A stretch of DNA of 64,000 bases from Christensenella sp. UBA2853. Lineage in GTDB: Bacteria > Bacillota > Clostridia > Christensenellales > Aristaeellaceae. How positions within the stretch are numbered: the first letter of the stretch is position 1; each line of letters starts with the position of its first letter. Location of the stretch: contig DEFL01000046.1 of assembly GCA_002350845.1 (NCBI GenBank), forward strand, positions 21,992-85,991, written 5' to 3'. Both the position numbers and the translations under genes were made by a program. The notes beneath the pieces were generated by a model. It saw only the letters and a list, made by a program, of their open reading frames with translations, made no database searches and was not told the origin of the DNA. This document shows positions 1-8,699 of the stretch, piece by piece.

Positions 1-57
1 ACACAGAACGCAAAAAAGAATCTTATTTTTTGCATATAATGCGCTTGTTCATGCACT

Positions 58-85
58 TTGACCTGCATGGACTTCGGTTCATAAT
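58..85 (+). promoter_or_regulatory. Possible promoter of the glycyl radical enzyme operon
   Basis: TTGACC (58-63) and CATAAT (80-85) are separated by 16 bases, a fair match to a sigma-A promoter. It lies about 40 bases before the start codon. No operator or riboswitch could be recognised in the first 126 bases, and sequence before base 1 is not available, so a better promoter could lie outside the window. Confidence 0.4.
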
Positions 86-126
86 GCAGTTGTGGAAGTG
101 TATCCAGCGGACATGGAGGGTAGGAT

Positions 127-2397
127 ATGAAAGGATACTTTGCCTGGGATGATGAGCATCTGGATGATAGCCTTTCCGTTGAATTCAAATATACAGATCA
201 ATACCGGCAGTATACAGGCCAGGACCTTTCGATGCGCGAACTGAAATGCCTGGAGATCGCCCTGCCGGCAGCTGCCCTGCCGGTCCGGGAAGGCGATCTC
301 TTTGTCGGCAGACGCATGTTTCGTCCGCTGGGTATTGCGCCGAGCTATTGGGATGATGATGCTGACGGGCTGGACAATGTCGCTTATTATGCGGACATTG
401 CGCGCATGAAGCGTGTCATGAACCGACCGACACAGACACCGGACCAGAGGCAGGCGATTGCGGAGCTGATTGCCTTCTGGGAAAAGGAAAATGTCAATGC
501 CAAAGTTCGGGCAGCATTCGATCCGGAGATGTCCCGGGAAATGCCGAGTGATTTGTGGGCTTCCGACTCGGGTGTCATCTTCGGGCTGTATCGACTTGTG
601 TTTTCACAGCTCGACTATGACAAGCTGATTCAAAAAGGTCTTGGCGGCATGCAGGAGGAAGCGCTGGCAAGGCTTGAGGATCCTGGGCTGCAGGCTGATC
701 AGCAGATGTTTCTGAAATCACTCTCAGGCATGATTGATCTGCTGAAAACGATTCTTTCAGGGTATGCTGATCAGATTCGAACGATGAAGGACGGGGGAGC
801 AGATCCGGCCTGGGCTGATCCGTTGCTGGAAAGCGTGGAACGCATCCTTGCGGGGCCTCCTGCGTGCTTCAGGGATGCCCTGCAGCTTGTCTGGTTCTAT
901 TCTGCGATGACCGGCGGCCGGGATTTCGGGCGGATGGATGTCTACCTTGGTGATCTTTATGTCCGGGATATCGACAGCGGCGTGCTCCGGGAAGAGGAAG
1001 CCATTCAGCTTTTGCTTTTCTTCTATCAGCTTATGAAGGAAACGGACAGCCGGGACGGACGGATTGTGATGGGCGGGGTGGGACGAAGAAATCCGGAGAA
1101 CGCAGACCGGGTTTCCCTCGCCATCATGAAAGCTGGGATGCGTTTTCGGGAACTGAAACCGGAATTCTCGCTGCGCGTGTACAAGGGGCTTTCTGATGAG
1201 GTTCGGGATCTAGGCCTCCGAATGCTGGAAAACGGAATGACCTACCCGCTGCTGTTTAATGATGAGGCATCGGTGCGTGCTGTGCAGAAAACCATGCATG
1301 TTTCAGAAGAGGAAGCCGAGCAGTACGGATTCTTCGGCTGCGGTGAATATGTGCTTGGTCATCGAAGCATCGGAACGCCGAATGATATCATCAACCTGGC
1401 CAAAGCACTGGAAGTGACTCTGCATGAGGGGATTGACCCGATCCGAAACTGCCCGCATGGGCTGAATCTCGGAAGACCGGATGCTTTTGATACATTTGAA
1501 AAGCTGCTTGACGCCTGGAAACAGCAGGTCGAATACTTTACGCAGATTGCGGCACGCCATCAGCGGTTGGTGTACGACACGGTCCGTGCGAACAGCAGCA
1601 TGCTGATGATGAGTCTTCTGATGGACGACTGTGTTGCACGCGCACTTCCACTGTGTTCAGGTGGAGTGCGCTATCTGGCCGGAACCTATGAGACATATGG
1701 AAACACGACAACGGCGGACAGCCTGACTGCGATCCGGAAGGTTGTCTATGAACAGAAAAGACTCTCTCTCAGTGAACTGGTGCATGTCCTGGACCATGAT
1801 TATGCGGGGCAGGAAGAACTGCGCCAGACTCTGTTGGACTGCCCGAAATTCGGCAACGGCGATCCGGAGGCCGACCGGATGGCACAGGACATCAATACAT
1901 TTGTCTTTGATACAACGGCAAGGCAGGCGGAAAAGCAGGGGCTTTCATCCTATCTGGTGGTCATGATCAACAATGGAGCCAATGTGGATCTGGGCAGAAA
2001 TACGCTGGCCACAGCGGACGGAAGACACAGCGGCGCATACCTGTCCAACGGCAATAACCCGATGGCGGGCATGGACCGGTGCGGACTTCCTGCCATGCTG
2101 CGATCGATGGCTTCAACTCAAATGGACTTGACGGCAGGGACGGCTCAAAACCTGAAGCTCAGCAGAGATCTTTTTTCCCGGCATCAGGATGCGGTCTGCG
2201 ACCTGATCGATACAGCCTTTGATCTGGGCATTCTTTCCCTGAATGTCAGCGTGGTGGACCGGGGAGAGATGGAGGATGCAATGATTCATCCGGAACTGCA
2301 TCAGAATCTCTTTGTGCGTGTCGGCGGTTTCAGCGCGCGGTTTGTTCAGCTCGACCCGGGCACCCAGGCAGATATGCTGGCCAGGGCCCTTTATTGA
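127..2397 (+). CDS. Glycyl radical enzyme (pyruvate formate-lyase family), substrate unknown
   Basis: This 756-residue protein is a cytosolic, oxygen-sensitive radical enzyme of the PFL superfamily. The C-terminal glycyl radical loop reads RVGGF, with the radical glycine at residue 734. The active-site thiyl cysteine is Cys405 in GCGEY, followed by Glu407. A Cys-x-Glu site, as in glycerol and diol dehydratases, choline lyase and some decarboxylases, argues against true pyruvate formate-lyase, which has two adjacent cysteines. The protein is slightly shorter than most relatives. The start is set by GGAGGGTAGG just upstream. Its own activase follows three bases later, so they form a two-gene operon. 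No microcompartment shell genes or downstream dehydrogenases are nearby, so the substrate cannot be read from context. Family assignment is firm; a dehydratase or lyase role is inference. Confidence 0.9.
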   Translation: MKGYFAWDDEHLDDSLSVEFKYTDQYRQYTGQDLSMRELKCLEIALPAAALPVREGDLFVGRRMFRPLGIAPSYWDDDADGLDNVAYYADIARMKRVMNRPTQTPDQRQAIAELIAFWEKENVNAKVRAAFDPEMSREMPSDLWASDSGVIFGLYRLVFSQLDYDKLIQKGLGGMQEEALARLEDPGLQADQQMFLKSLSGMIDLLKTILSGYADQIRTMKDGGADPAWADPLLESVERILAGPPACFRDALQLVWFYSAMTGGRDFGRMDVYLGDLYVRDIDSGVLREEEAIQLLLFFYQLMKETDSRDGRIVMGGVGRRNPENADRVSLAIMKAGMRFRELKPEFSLRVYKGLSDEVRDLGLRMLENGMTYPLLFNDEASVRAVQKTMHVSEEEAEQYGFFGCGEYVLGHRSIGTPNDIINLAKALEVTLHEGIDPIRNCPHGLNLGRPDAFDTFEKLLDAWKQQVEYFTQIAARHQRLVYDTVRANSSMLMMSLLMDDCVARALPLCSGGVRYLAGTYETYGNTTTADSLTAIRKVVYEQKRLSLSELVHVLDHDYAGQEELRQTLLDCPKFGNGDPEADRMAQDINTFVFDTTARQAEKQGLSSYLVVMINNGANVDLGRNTLATADGRHSGAYLSNGNNPMAGMDRCGLPAMLRSMASTQMDLTAGTAQNLKLSRDLFSRHQDAVCDLIDTAFDLGILSLNVSVVDRGEMEDAMIHPELHQNLFVRVGGFSARFVQLDPGTQADMLARALY

Positions 2398-2400
2398 GAT

Positions 2401-3282
2401 ATGCGTGGAATCATTACAGATATTGTTTCTTTTTCTGTCAACGATGGTCCAGGCATCCGAACGAGTGTGTACATGAAAGGGTGCCCACTGCGGTGCAGAT
2501 GGTGTCACAACCCGGAAACCCAGGTGAGTCACCCGCAGGCGATGGTCGCGCAAAGCCGCTGCATTCGATGCGGAGCCTGCTCTGTCTGCCCTTCCGGTGC
2601 GAGGGGAGCGCAGGGAGAGTATGATGCGCAGAAATGTACAGGATGCGGGAAGTGCCAAGAGGCATGTCCTGTAAAAGCCTGTCGAATCTGTGGAAAATGG
2701 GTGTCACCGGAAGACATCCTTCAGAGTGTGCTTCCGGACCGGCCGTTCTTTCGCACGCGGGGAGGAGTCACTCTGAGTGGAGGCGAGCCGATGGCCCAGC
2801 CGGATTTTACAATTCAGACGGCCAGGCTGCTTTCCGAGTCTGGGCTCAATGTGATGATGGAAACCTGCGGTTATGCTGCATGGGAGCATTACGAGCGCGT
2901 GCTTCCATATATCAGGTGCTTTTTATATGATTACAAGGTTGACGATCCGGAACAGCACAGGCAGTGGACTGGTGTGGATAATCGACTGATTCTGGAAAAT
3001 CTGAAAAAACTCAGTCAGAGCGGAGCGGAGATTGTGCTCCGCTGTCCTGTGATCCCGGGAATCAATGATACGCATGATCATTTTGAACGGATTGCAGTGC
3101 TTTCCAGGCAGCTGTCAGGAATTCGTCAGGTGGATCTTCTTCCGTATCATAGTTTTGGCAATGGCAAGCGCGCTCAGCTTGGCCAGGCTGCAGATGGTTT
3201 TTATGCTCCACAGGAAGAAATGGTGGAACAGTGGATCGGGGAACTGTCCGCTCTGTGTCATGGTACGGTCTGTCGGGCATAA
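2401..3282 (+). CDS. Glycyl radical enzyme activating enzyme (radical SAM)
   Basis: This 293-residue protein installs the glycyl radical on the enzyme encoded just upstream, by reductive cleavage of S-adenosylmethionine. The radical-SAM cluster is CxxxCxxC at Cys28, Cys32 and Cys35 (GCPLRCRWC). A ferredoxin-like insert follows, with two cysteine groups (CIRCGACSVCP and CTGCGKCQEACP, about residues 57-90). Activases of dehydratase- and decarboxylase-type glycyl radical enzymes carry this insert; the PFL activase PflA lacks it. This supports the non-PFL reading of the partner. A GGE motif (LSGGEPMAQ) for SAM binding follows. The gene starts three bases after the upstream stop, so it is probably translated with it. 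Confidence 0.9.
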   Translation: MRGIITDIVSFSVNDGPGIRTSVYMKGCPLRCRWCHNPETQVSHPQAMVAQSRCIRCGACSVCPSGARGAQGEYDAQKCTGCGKCQEACPVKACRICGKWVSPEDILQSVLPDRPFFRTRGGVTLSGGEPMAQPDFTIQTARLLSESGLNVMMETCGYAAWEHYERVLPYIRCFLYDYKVDDPEQHRQWTGVDNRLILENLKKLSQSGAEIVLRCPVIPGINDTHDHFERIAVLSRQLSGIRQVDLLPYHSFGNGKRAQLGQAADGFYAPQEEMVEQWIGELSALCHGTVCRA

Positions 3283-3296
3283 GCAAATGCCTTCTT

Positions 3297-3331
3297 GGGA
3301 AGCGTCAGGAGTTCTGCCGCTTCCTGTTTTC
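3297..3331 (+). terminator. Probable terminator of the glycyl radical operon
   Basis: GGAAGCG (3298-3304) pairs with CGCTTCC (3318-3324). An inner CAG/CTG pair closes a five-base loop, and the hairpin is followed by TGTTTT. The stem has one internal mismatch. Confidence 0.55.
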
Positions 3332-3492
3332 ATGAAGATGCTCTGGCAGACCTGAGCATGGTAGGATGTGGATGACGGCGAAAAAAGAGGAGCAGGAATG
3401 CAGCGTGTCGAATTGTTTCATGGTCGGCATGCAGAGGAACACCTGCCGGGCAGGAAGGCCTGATGGCAGGCAACAATACAGGAGGAAGAATC

Positions 3493-4662
3493 ATGGTAGT
3501 ACGTCAGCTGACACCGGAAGAACGGTTTGATGCGGCACTGATTTCGACGGTTGCGTTTCATGGAAAGATTGATGACCTTGAGAAGAAGCGAGAAGAAACG
3601 CGCAGGGAAACCGTGGAGGACTGGGGTGCGTTTTCGGATGAAGGAAAGATGATGGCCCGCATTATCAATAACCGGTATACAGTGTTCCTTGACGGGCATG
3701 AAGTGAAGTGCGGAGGCATCGGGGCCGTTTCCACGCTTCCGGAATACAGGGAAGAAGGCGCCATACGTGCCATTTTCCGGGATCTTCTCTCTCAGGCCAG
3801 AAAAAACGGGGAAATCCTGTCTGCGCTGTATCCATTTAATCATGCGTTTTACAGGAAATTCGGTTATGAGACGGTCTGCAAACAGAGCAATTACACGTTT
3901 GCTCCTGAAATTCTGCAGGGGTATCATCACCGGGGAAAGGCAGTCATGCTTTCAAAGGAAGAGGAAAGCCGTGAATGTCTGAAGCTGTATGCCGACTTTG
4001 CGCAGCGTTACAATCTCGCCGCGGTCCGCTCGGAGAAGATGATGCAGGAACACCTCAAAGGCAGCCCCTATCAGGAGAGAAAATTCACCTATCTTCTGAT
4101 GAATGAGGAGAAGCCGGCAGCGTATCTGACCGTTCAGGACGTCTCTCAGTCCAAAGGGGTTACCCTGAAGGTACAGGACCTGGCCTGGGACGGGCCCCGA
4201 GGATTTGAGAGCATTCTCGGCTTCCTCTCAAGGTTCACTGCAGACTATGACCGGATTGAGCTGCCGCTGCCGTCGGATCTTGAACTGTACTCGATCATCC
4301 GCAGCAGAAAGACCTATGATATAGAAAAGGAAACCCAGCCGGGCTTCATGGTGCGGCTGGTCAACGTTCCGGAAGCGCTCAAACGGATGCGCATGCCCGG
4401 GGAAGAGGCCGTCATCATTCAGGTTGAGGATGCACTGATTCCTGAAAACAGCGGGACATGGAAAGTCTGCGGCGGCAGCGTTGAGGCGACGGAAGAACAG
4501 CCGGACCTGGTGGTTTCTGAACAGGCATTGGCCCAGATGGTGATCGGGGCGGTCAGCCTGTATGAAGCCTCTCTCGTGCCGGATGTCCGGATCATGGGAA
4601 AAGAGGAACTCCTTCAGCGCGTGTTTGTGAGAAAACCGCTGTACTGTGCCGAGCACTTCTGA
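3493..4662 (+). CDS. Eis-like GNAT N-acetyltransferase with C-terminal SCP2-like domain
   Basis: The product (389 residues from this start) resembles the Eis family of acetyl-CoA-dependent N-acetyltransferases: an N-terminal GNAT domain with AVSTLPEYREEG as the probable acetyl-CoA loop, a second GNAT-like half, and a sterol-carrier-like C-terminal domain ending in an acidic carboxylate. Eis proteins acetylate amines, including aminoglycosides, but many homologues have no known substrate. The start at 3493 is preferred over an ATG at 3463 because GGAGGA (3481-3486) lies six bases upstream. The gene stands alone, downstream of a terminator. Family assignment is fairly sure; the substrate is unknown. 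Confidence 0.75.
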   Translation: MVVRQLTPEERFDAALISTVAFHGKIDDLEKKREETRRETVEDWGAFSDEGKMMARIINNRYTVFLDGHEVKCGGIGAVSTLPEYREEGAIRAIFRDLLSQARKNGEILSALYPFNHAFYRKFGYETVCKQSNYTFAPEILQGYHHRGKAVMLSKEEESRECLKLYADFAQRYNLAAVRSEKMMQEHLKGSPYQERKFTYLLMNEEKPAAYLTVQDVSQSKGVTLKVQDLAWDGPRGFESILGFLSRFTADYDRIELPLPSDLELYSIIRSRKTYDIEKETQPGFMVRLVNVPEALKRMRMPGEEAVIIQVEDALIPENSGTWKVCGGSVEATEEQPDLVVSEQALAQMVIGAVSLYEASLVPDVRIMGKEELLQRVFVRKPLYCAEHF

Positions 4663-4721
4663 TGGTTTTTCGGAAGAACTCGCGCAGAAGGTTGAAGAGA
4701 AAAAAGAAAAGATGTATGATG

Positions 4722-4750
4722 TGCGGCGCAGGCAGTTTGCCTGCGCCGCA
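4722..4750. other. Strong GC-rich stem-loop without T-tract
   Basis: GCGGCGCAGGC (4723-4733) pairs perfectly with GCCTGCGCCGC (4739-4749) around AGTTT; a T-A pair extends the stem to 12. No T-run follows on the plus strand. On the minus strand it would be followed by a T-rich stretch, but no minus-strand gene ends here. It may act as a transcript-end or processing hairpin between the acetyltransferase and the aminopeptidase. Confidence 0.5.
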
Positions 4751-4830
4751 ATGATTAATGAAAACATGAAGCATAAGAAATAGAGGACGCTGCAGTGGAA
4801 AATCATGCAGCAGAAAGAGGAGGCATTCAG

Positions 4831-6129
4831 ATGACTGAGATTCGCGAACTGCTGGACTTTATTGCACATTCCCCGACGGCGTTTCATGCAGTGGAAGCGG
4901 CGGCAAAAGAGCTGACCGGTTTCCAGAGGCTGAAAGAAAATGAACACTGGGAGCTTGTGCCCGGCGGAAAATACTATGTAACCCGCAACCAGTCCAGTAT
5001 CATCGCATTTACTCTCCCTGAAGGAACCCCTTCCCACTTTCAGATTGTCGCCAGTCACAGCGACTCTCCCATGTTCAAAATTAAAGAGCATGCAGAGCTT
5101 CAGGTGCAGAAAAAGTATGTCCGGCTGGATGTCGAGGGGTACGGTGGAATGATCATGTCCTCCTGGTTTGACCGTCCTCTTTCCGTTGCCGGACGTGTTG
5201 CCGTGAAGACGCCCTGCGGCATTGCCTCGAAACTGGTCAATGTCGACCGCGACCTGATCATGATTCCGAATGTCGCGATTCATATGAACCGTGAGATCAA
5301 TGAAGGCTACAAGTATCAGGCAAATGTGGATGTCATGCCGCTCTGGGGCGGGATTGAGACGCAGGGCACTTTCCTGAAGACAATCGCTGAAGCCTGCCAG
5401 GTGGAGGAAAGCGACATCCTCGGCACGGACCTGTTCGTGTATGACCGTGTTCCCGGCACTGTCTGGGGAGCTGCCGGAGAGTATTTCTCCGCACCGCGCA
5501 TTGACAATCTGGAATGTGCTTTCTCTTCCCTGAAAGCCATTCAGAATGCCTCAGCGAACGGCCATGTGAATGTGTGTGCCATCTTTGACAATGAGGAAGT
5601 GGGCAGCACGACCAAGCAGGGCGCTGCATCGACCTTCCTCCGGGATGTGCTCACCCGCATTCTTGCCGCTTTTGACACTGATTCCGAGACGGCCATGCGC
5701 GCGATTGCCGGCAGCTTTATGGTCTCTGCGGACAATGCGCATGCAACCCATCCCAACCATCCCGAATATGCGGACCCGATCAATCAGGTCTATATGAATG
5801 AGGGCATTGTGCTGAAGTTCAGCGCACGGCAGAAGTATACGACGGACGCCGTTTCGGAAGCGGTTTTCCGCGCGGTCTGTGAACGGGCAGGGGTTCCGGT
5901 ACAGCATTTTGCCAACCGTTCCGACAAGCCCGGCGGATCGACGCTCGGCAATATTTCCGGCACACAGGTCTCCATCCCGACCATCGATATCGGACTGGCC
6001 CAGCTGGCCATGCACTCCGCCTATGAAACAGCCGGTGTCAAAGACCTCCCGTGGATGATCCAGGGAATGCAGTCTTTCTATAACACCGGCATTCAGGCGG
6101 ACGGAGACGGCAGCTTTCTGCTGAAATAA
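4831..6129 (+). CDS. apeB: M18 family aminopeptidase
   Basis: This is a cytosolic dinuclear-zinc aminopeptidase that removes N-terminal, often acidic, residues from peptides. It has about 432 residues from the chosen start, the usual size for M18. Visible family motifs are SHSDSPMFKIK (first metal His), a central RIDNLECAF segment, DNEEVGS (catalytic and metal glutamates), SADNAHATHPNHP, and DKPGGSTLG with a late AMHSAYE histidine. The start at 4831 is chosen because AAAGAGGAGG ends seven bases before it; an in-frame ATG at 4795 lacks a ribosome binding site. The cysteine synthase gene begins about 30 bases after the stop, and the two may share a transcript. Confidence 0.92.
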   Translation: MTEIRELLDFIAHSPTAFHAVEAAAKELTGFQRLKENEHWELVPGGKYYVTRNQSSIIAFTLPEGTPSHFQIVASHSDSPMFKIKEHAELQVQKKYVRLDVEGYGGMIMSSWFDRPLSVAGRVAVKTPCGIASKLVNVDRDLIMIPNVAIHMNREINEGYKYQANVDVMPLWGGIETQGTFLKTIAEACQVEESDILGTDLFVYDRVPGTVWGAAGEYFSAPRIDNLECAFSSLKAIQNASANGHVNVCAIFDNEEVGSTTKQGAASTFLRDVLTRILAAFDTDSETAMRAIAGSFMVSADNAHATHPNHPEYADPINQVYMNEGIVLKFSARQKYTTDAVSEAVFRAVCERAGVPVQHFANRSDKPGGSTLGNISGTQVSIPTIDIGLAQLAMHSAYETAGVKDLPWMIQGMQSFYNTGIQADGDGSFLLK

Positions 6130-6160
6130 GGGCCGTCTGTACAGATGAAGGAGAATGGTC

Positions 6161-7093
6161 ATGTCAAGGATCTATACATCAGTGGATCAGCTGATCGGCA
6201 GAACACCGCTTCTGGAGCTGACGCACCTGGAACAGGAAGACGGTCTGAAGGCAAAGCTTCTTGCCAAGCTGGAATATTTTAATCCGGGCGGATCCATCAA
6301 GGACCGGGTCGGAAAGGCCATGATTGACGATGCAGAGGCCAGAGGCATCCTGAAAAAGGGTGCTGTGATCATTGAGCCGACGTCCGGAAATACCGGGATC
6401 GGACTGGCCGCCGTGGCCGCAGCCCGGGGCTACCGGATGATCATTGTGATGCCGGACAGCATGTCCATGGAGAGGCGCATCCTGATGTCAGCCTACGGTG
6501 CAGAGCTGGTGCTGACGCCCGGAGCGCTTGGCATGAAGGGTGCCATCGACAAGGCGCAGGAACTCGCGCAGCAGATCCCGGGCAGTTTTATTCCGGGACA
6601 GTTTGATAATCCGGCGAACCCGGCAGCACACAGGGCAGGAACCGGGCCTGAAATTGAAGAGGATACGGACGGAGACGTTGATTTCGTCGTGGCCGGTGTC
6701 GGAACCGGCGGAACATTGACCGGCATTGCCGAATACCTCAAGGCAAGGCATCCGAATGTCCGTATGATCGCCGTGGAGCCCAAGGATTCTCCGGTGCTTT
6801 CCGAAGGGAAAAGCGGACCGCACAAGCTTCAGGGCATTGGGGCGAACTTTGTGCCGAAAGTGCTGAAGACCGAACTGATCGATGAGATCATCTGCGTCAC
6901 AACAGAAGATGCCTATGCAACCGCGAGACGCATCGGGAAAAAAGAAGGTTTCCTGGTGGGCATCTCCTCCGGTGCAGCGGCATGGGCAGCCATGGAGCTG
7001 GCCAGGAGACCGGAAAATGAAGGGAAGAAGATTGTGGTCATTCTTCCGGATGCAGGCGACCGGTATCTGTCAACTGACCTGTTTTCAGAGTAA
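6161..7093 (+). CDS. cysK: Cysteine synthase A (O-acetylserine sulfhydrylase)
   Basis: This PLP enzyme makes cysteine from O-acetylserine and sulfide in the cytosol. It has about 310 residues, the normal length. The PLP lysine is Lys47 in NPGGSIKDR. The substrate loop EPTSGNTGIGLA lies at about residues 73-84 and the PLP-phosphate loop is GVGTGGTLTG. The serine acetyltransferase gene follows within 30 bases, giving the complete two-step pathway from serine and allowing the two proteins to form the cysteine synthase complex. The start at 6161 has AAGGAG seven bases upstream; the in-frame ATG at 6155 is too close to that site. Confidence 0.95.
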   Translation: MSRIYTSVDQLIGRTPLLELTHLEQEDGLKAKLLAKLEYFNPGGSIKDRVGKAMIDDAEARGILKKGAVIIEPTSGNTGIGLAAVAAARGYRMIIVMPDSMSMERRILMSAYGAELVLTPGALGMKGAIDKAQELAQQIPGSFIPGQFDNPANPAAHRAGTGPEIEEDTDGDVDFVVAGVGTGGTLTGIAEYLKARHPNVRMIAVEPKDSPVLSEGKSGPHKLQGIGANFVPKVLKTELIDEIICVTTEDAYATARRIGKKEGFLVGISSGAAAWAAMELARRPENEGKKIVVILPDAGDRYLSTDLFSE

Positions 7094-7119
7094 ACAACCG
7101 TTTGGGGAGGATAGACCGG

Positions 7120-7755
7120 ATGAGTCTGATATCCGATGCAAAAAATATACTGAACAAAGACCCTGCTGCCCGATCCCTGGTGGAGGTCATGCTGCTGTAC
7201 CCGGGTTTCCGGATTCTGGTGAATCACCGCATGGCCAACTGGTGTTACCGTCATCGGCATTTCTTTCTCGCACGCTATATCAGTCAGCGGGGACGCAAAA
7301 AGACCGGAATCGAGATTCATCCCGGGGCGACGATCGGCAGCAGCCTGTTCATTGACCACGGCATGGGGATTGTCATCGGTGAAACAGCAGAAATCGGCGA
7401 CAACTGCACCATCTATCACCAGGTCACCCTGGGTGGTACAGGCAAGGACACAGGCAAACGCCATCCCACGATCGGGAACAATGTACTGATCGGTGCCGGG
7501 GCTTCCGTTCTGGGGCCTGTGCTGATCGGGAACAATGTCCGCGTGGCAGCGGGCAGCGTGGTCCTGAATAATCTGCCCAATAACTGCACAGCGGCCGGGG
7601 TGCCTGCACGTGTCGTGTCGATCAACGGAGACCGCATCCCGAGTGATGATCTGAACCAGAGGGATATTCCTGACCTCCTCGCAAAGAAATTCGCGGAAGT
7701 CGAAAACCGGATTGCTCAGCTTGAACAGACCAATCATACTGAACCGACTAAATGA
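7120..7755 (+). CDS. cysE: Serine O-acetyltransferase
   Basis: This enzyme acetylates serine with acetyl-CoA, the first step of cysteine synthesis, and feeds CysK encoded directly upstream. The roughly 211-residue protein has a short helical N-terminal part and a left-handed beta-helix built from hexapeptide repeats (about residues 65-170). Typical motifs are IDHGMGIVIGETAEIG and HQVTLGGTGK. It is the short form of CysE common in Gram-positive bacteria. ATG 7120 is preferred over TTG 7102 because GGGGAGG (7104-7110) sits nine bases before it. It forms a cysK-cysE operon. The C-terminal tail, which binds CysK in other species, is unremarkable. Confidence 0.93.
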   Translation: MSLISDAKNILNKDPAARSLVEVMLLYPGFRILVNHRMANWCYRHRHFFLARYISQRGRKKTGIEIHPGATIGSSLFIDHGMGIVIGETAEIGDNCTIYHQVTLGGTGKDTGKRHPTIGNNVLIGAGASVLGPVLIGNNVRVAAGSVVLNNLPNNCTAAGVPARVVSINGDRIPSDDLNQRDIPDLLAKKFAEVENRIAQLEQTNHTEPTK

Positions 7756-7767
7756 TGAAGGACGGGC

Positions 7768-8631
7768 ATGCGCATGGGCCGAGAGCTGTCATCTGCTCAG
7801 CTGATTGAGCGCAGCATTCAGAAGAAATACCGCAAGGAACTGTGGACGCCGTTTATTCTGGCGATCAAGCGGTATCAGCTCATTGAGGAAGGCGATAAAA
7901 TCGCAGTCTGCATCTCGGGCGGTAAAGATTCCATGCTGATGGCAAAACTCATGCAGATTCTCCAGAAGTTCAGTGATTTTCCTTTTGAACTGGAGTTTCT
8001 GGTGATGGACCCGGGGTATGCGCCGGCCAACCGCCGGAAGATCGAGGAAAATGCGAAAAAGCTGCAGATCCCGATCCATATCTTTGAAACGGACATCTTT
8101 CAGGTGGCCAACGGAACGGAAAAGAATCCGTGCTATCTCTGCGCAAGGATGCGCAGAGGGCATCTCTACAGCAGGGCACGGGCGCTGGGCTGCAATAAGA
8201 TTGCGCTGGGACATCACTTTAATGATGTCATTGAGACAACCGTCATGTCCATGTTTTACGGGGCTCAGCTGCAGGGGATGATGCCCAAGCTGCACAGCAC
8301 CAATTTTGAAGGCATGGAGCTGATCCGTCCCCTGTACTGCATTCATGAGGACGATATCATTGCGTGGGCACGGTACAATCATCTGGAGTTTATCCAGTGT
8401 GCATGCCGCTTTACTGAACAGGCAGCATCAGCAGACCATGAGCATCTATCCAAGCGCAAGGCGGTCAAGGAAATGCTCAGAAAGATGCGGTCAGAGGATC
8501 CGGACATTGAGCAGCGGGTTTTCTCCAGTATTCATGCTGTGAACATCGACACATTTCCCGGCTGGAAAGCCGGCGGGCAGGAGCATTCGTTCCTTGAAAC
8601 ATACGATCAGAAAGCGGAAGCATCCGAATGA
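7768..8631 (+). CDS. ttcA: TtcA-like tRNA 2-thiocytidine synthetase (PP-loop ATPase)
   Basis: The 287-residue protein belongs to the TtcA/TtuA family of iron-sulfur tRNA thiolases, which adenylate and thiolate a tRNA base; TtcA makes 2-thiocytidine at position 32. The PP-loop SGGKDS is at residues 50-55. Cys122 and Cys125 (CYLC) and a third cysteine near Cys211/Cys213 fit the three cluster ligands of the family. GHHFND and IRPLYCI are further family motifs. The closely spaced cysK-cysE genes upstream supply cysteine, the sulfur source, which fits the function. It is followed by a long bidirectional terminator. The exact modified base is inferred from family membership. Confidence 0.82.
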   Translation: MRMGRELSSAQLIERSIQKKYRKELWTPFILAIKRYQLIEEGDKIAVCISGGKDSMLMAKLMQILQKFSDFPFELEFLVMDPGYAPANRRKIEENAKKLQIPIHIFETDIFQVANGTEKNPCYLCARMRRGHLYSRARALGCNKIALGHHFNDVIETTVMSMFYGAQLQGMMPKLHSTNFEGMELIRPLYCIHEDDIIAWARYNHLEFIQCACRFTEQAASADHEHLSKRKAVKEMLRKMRSEDPDIEQRVFSSIHAVNIDTFPGWKAGGQEHSFLETYDQKAEASE

Positions 8632-8634
8632 TGC

Positions 8635-8676
8635 GCAACAGAAAAGCGACCGGAAGAGCGGTCGCTTTTCTGTTGC
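8635..8676. terminator. Bidirectional terminator, ttcA / DEAD-box helicase
   Basis: An 18-bp perfect inverted repeat (8635-8652 and 8659-8676) surrounds the loop GAAGAG. The stem contains AAAAG on one side and CTTTT on the other, so it can end transcripts from both convergent genes. Confidence 0.85.
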
Positions 8677-8699
8677 AATGCAGGGCGGCTGAGGAAAAA

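Noticed and set aside
127..2397. Call as pyruvate formate-lyase
   Set aside because: The adjacent cysteine pair of PFL is replaced by Cys-Gly-Glu and the activase has the double-cluster insert absent from PflA.
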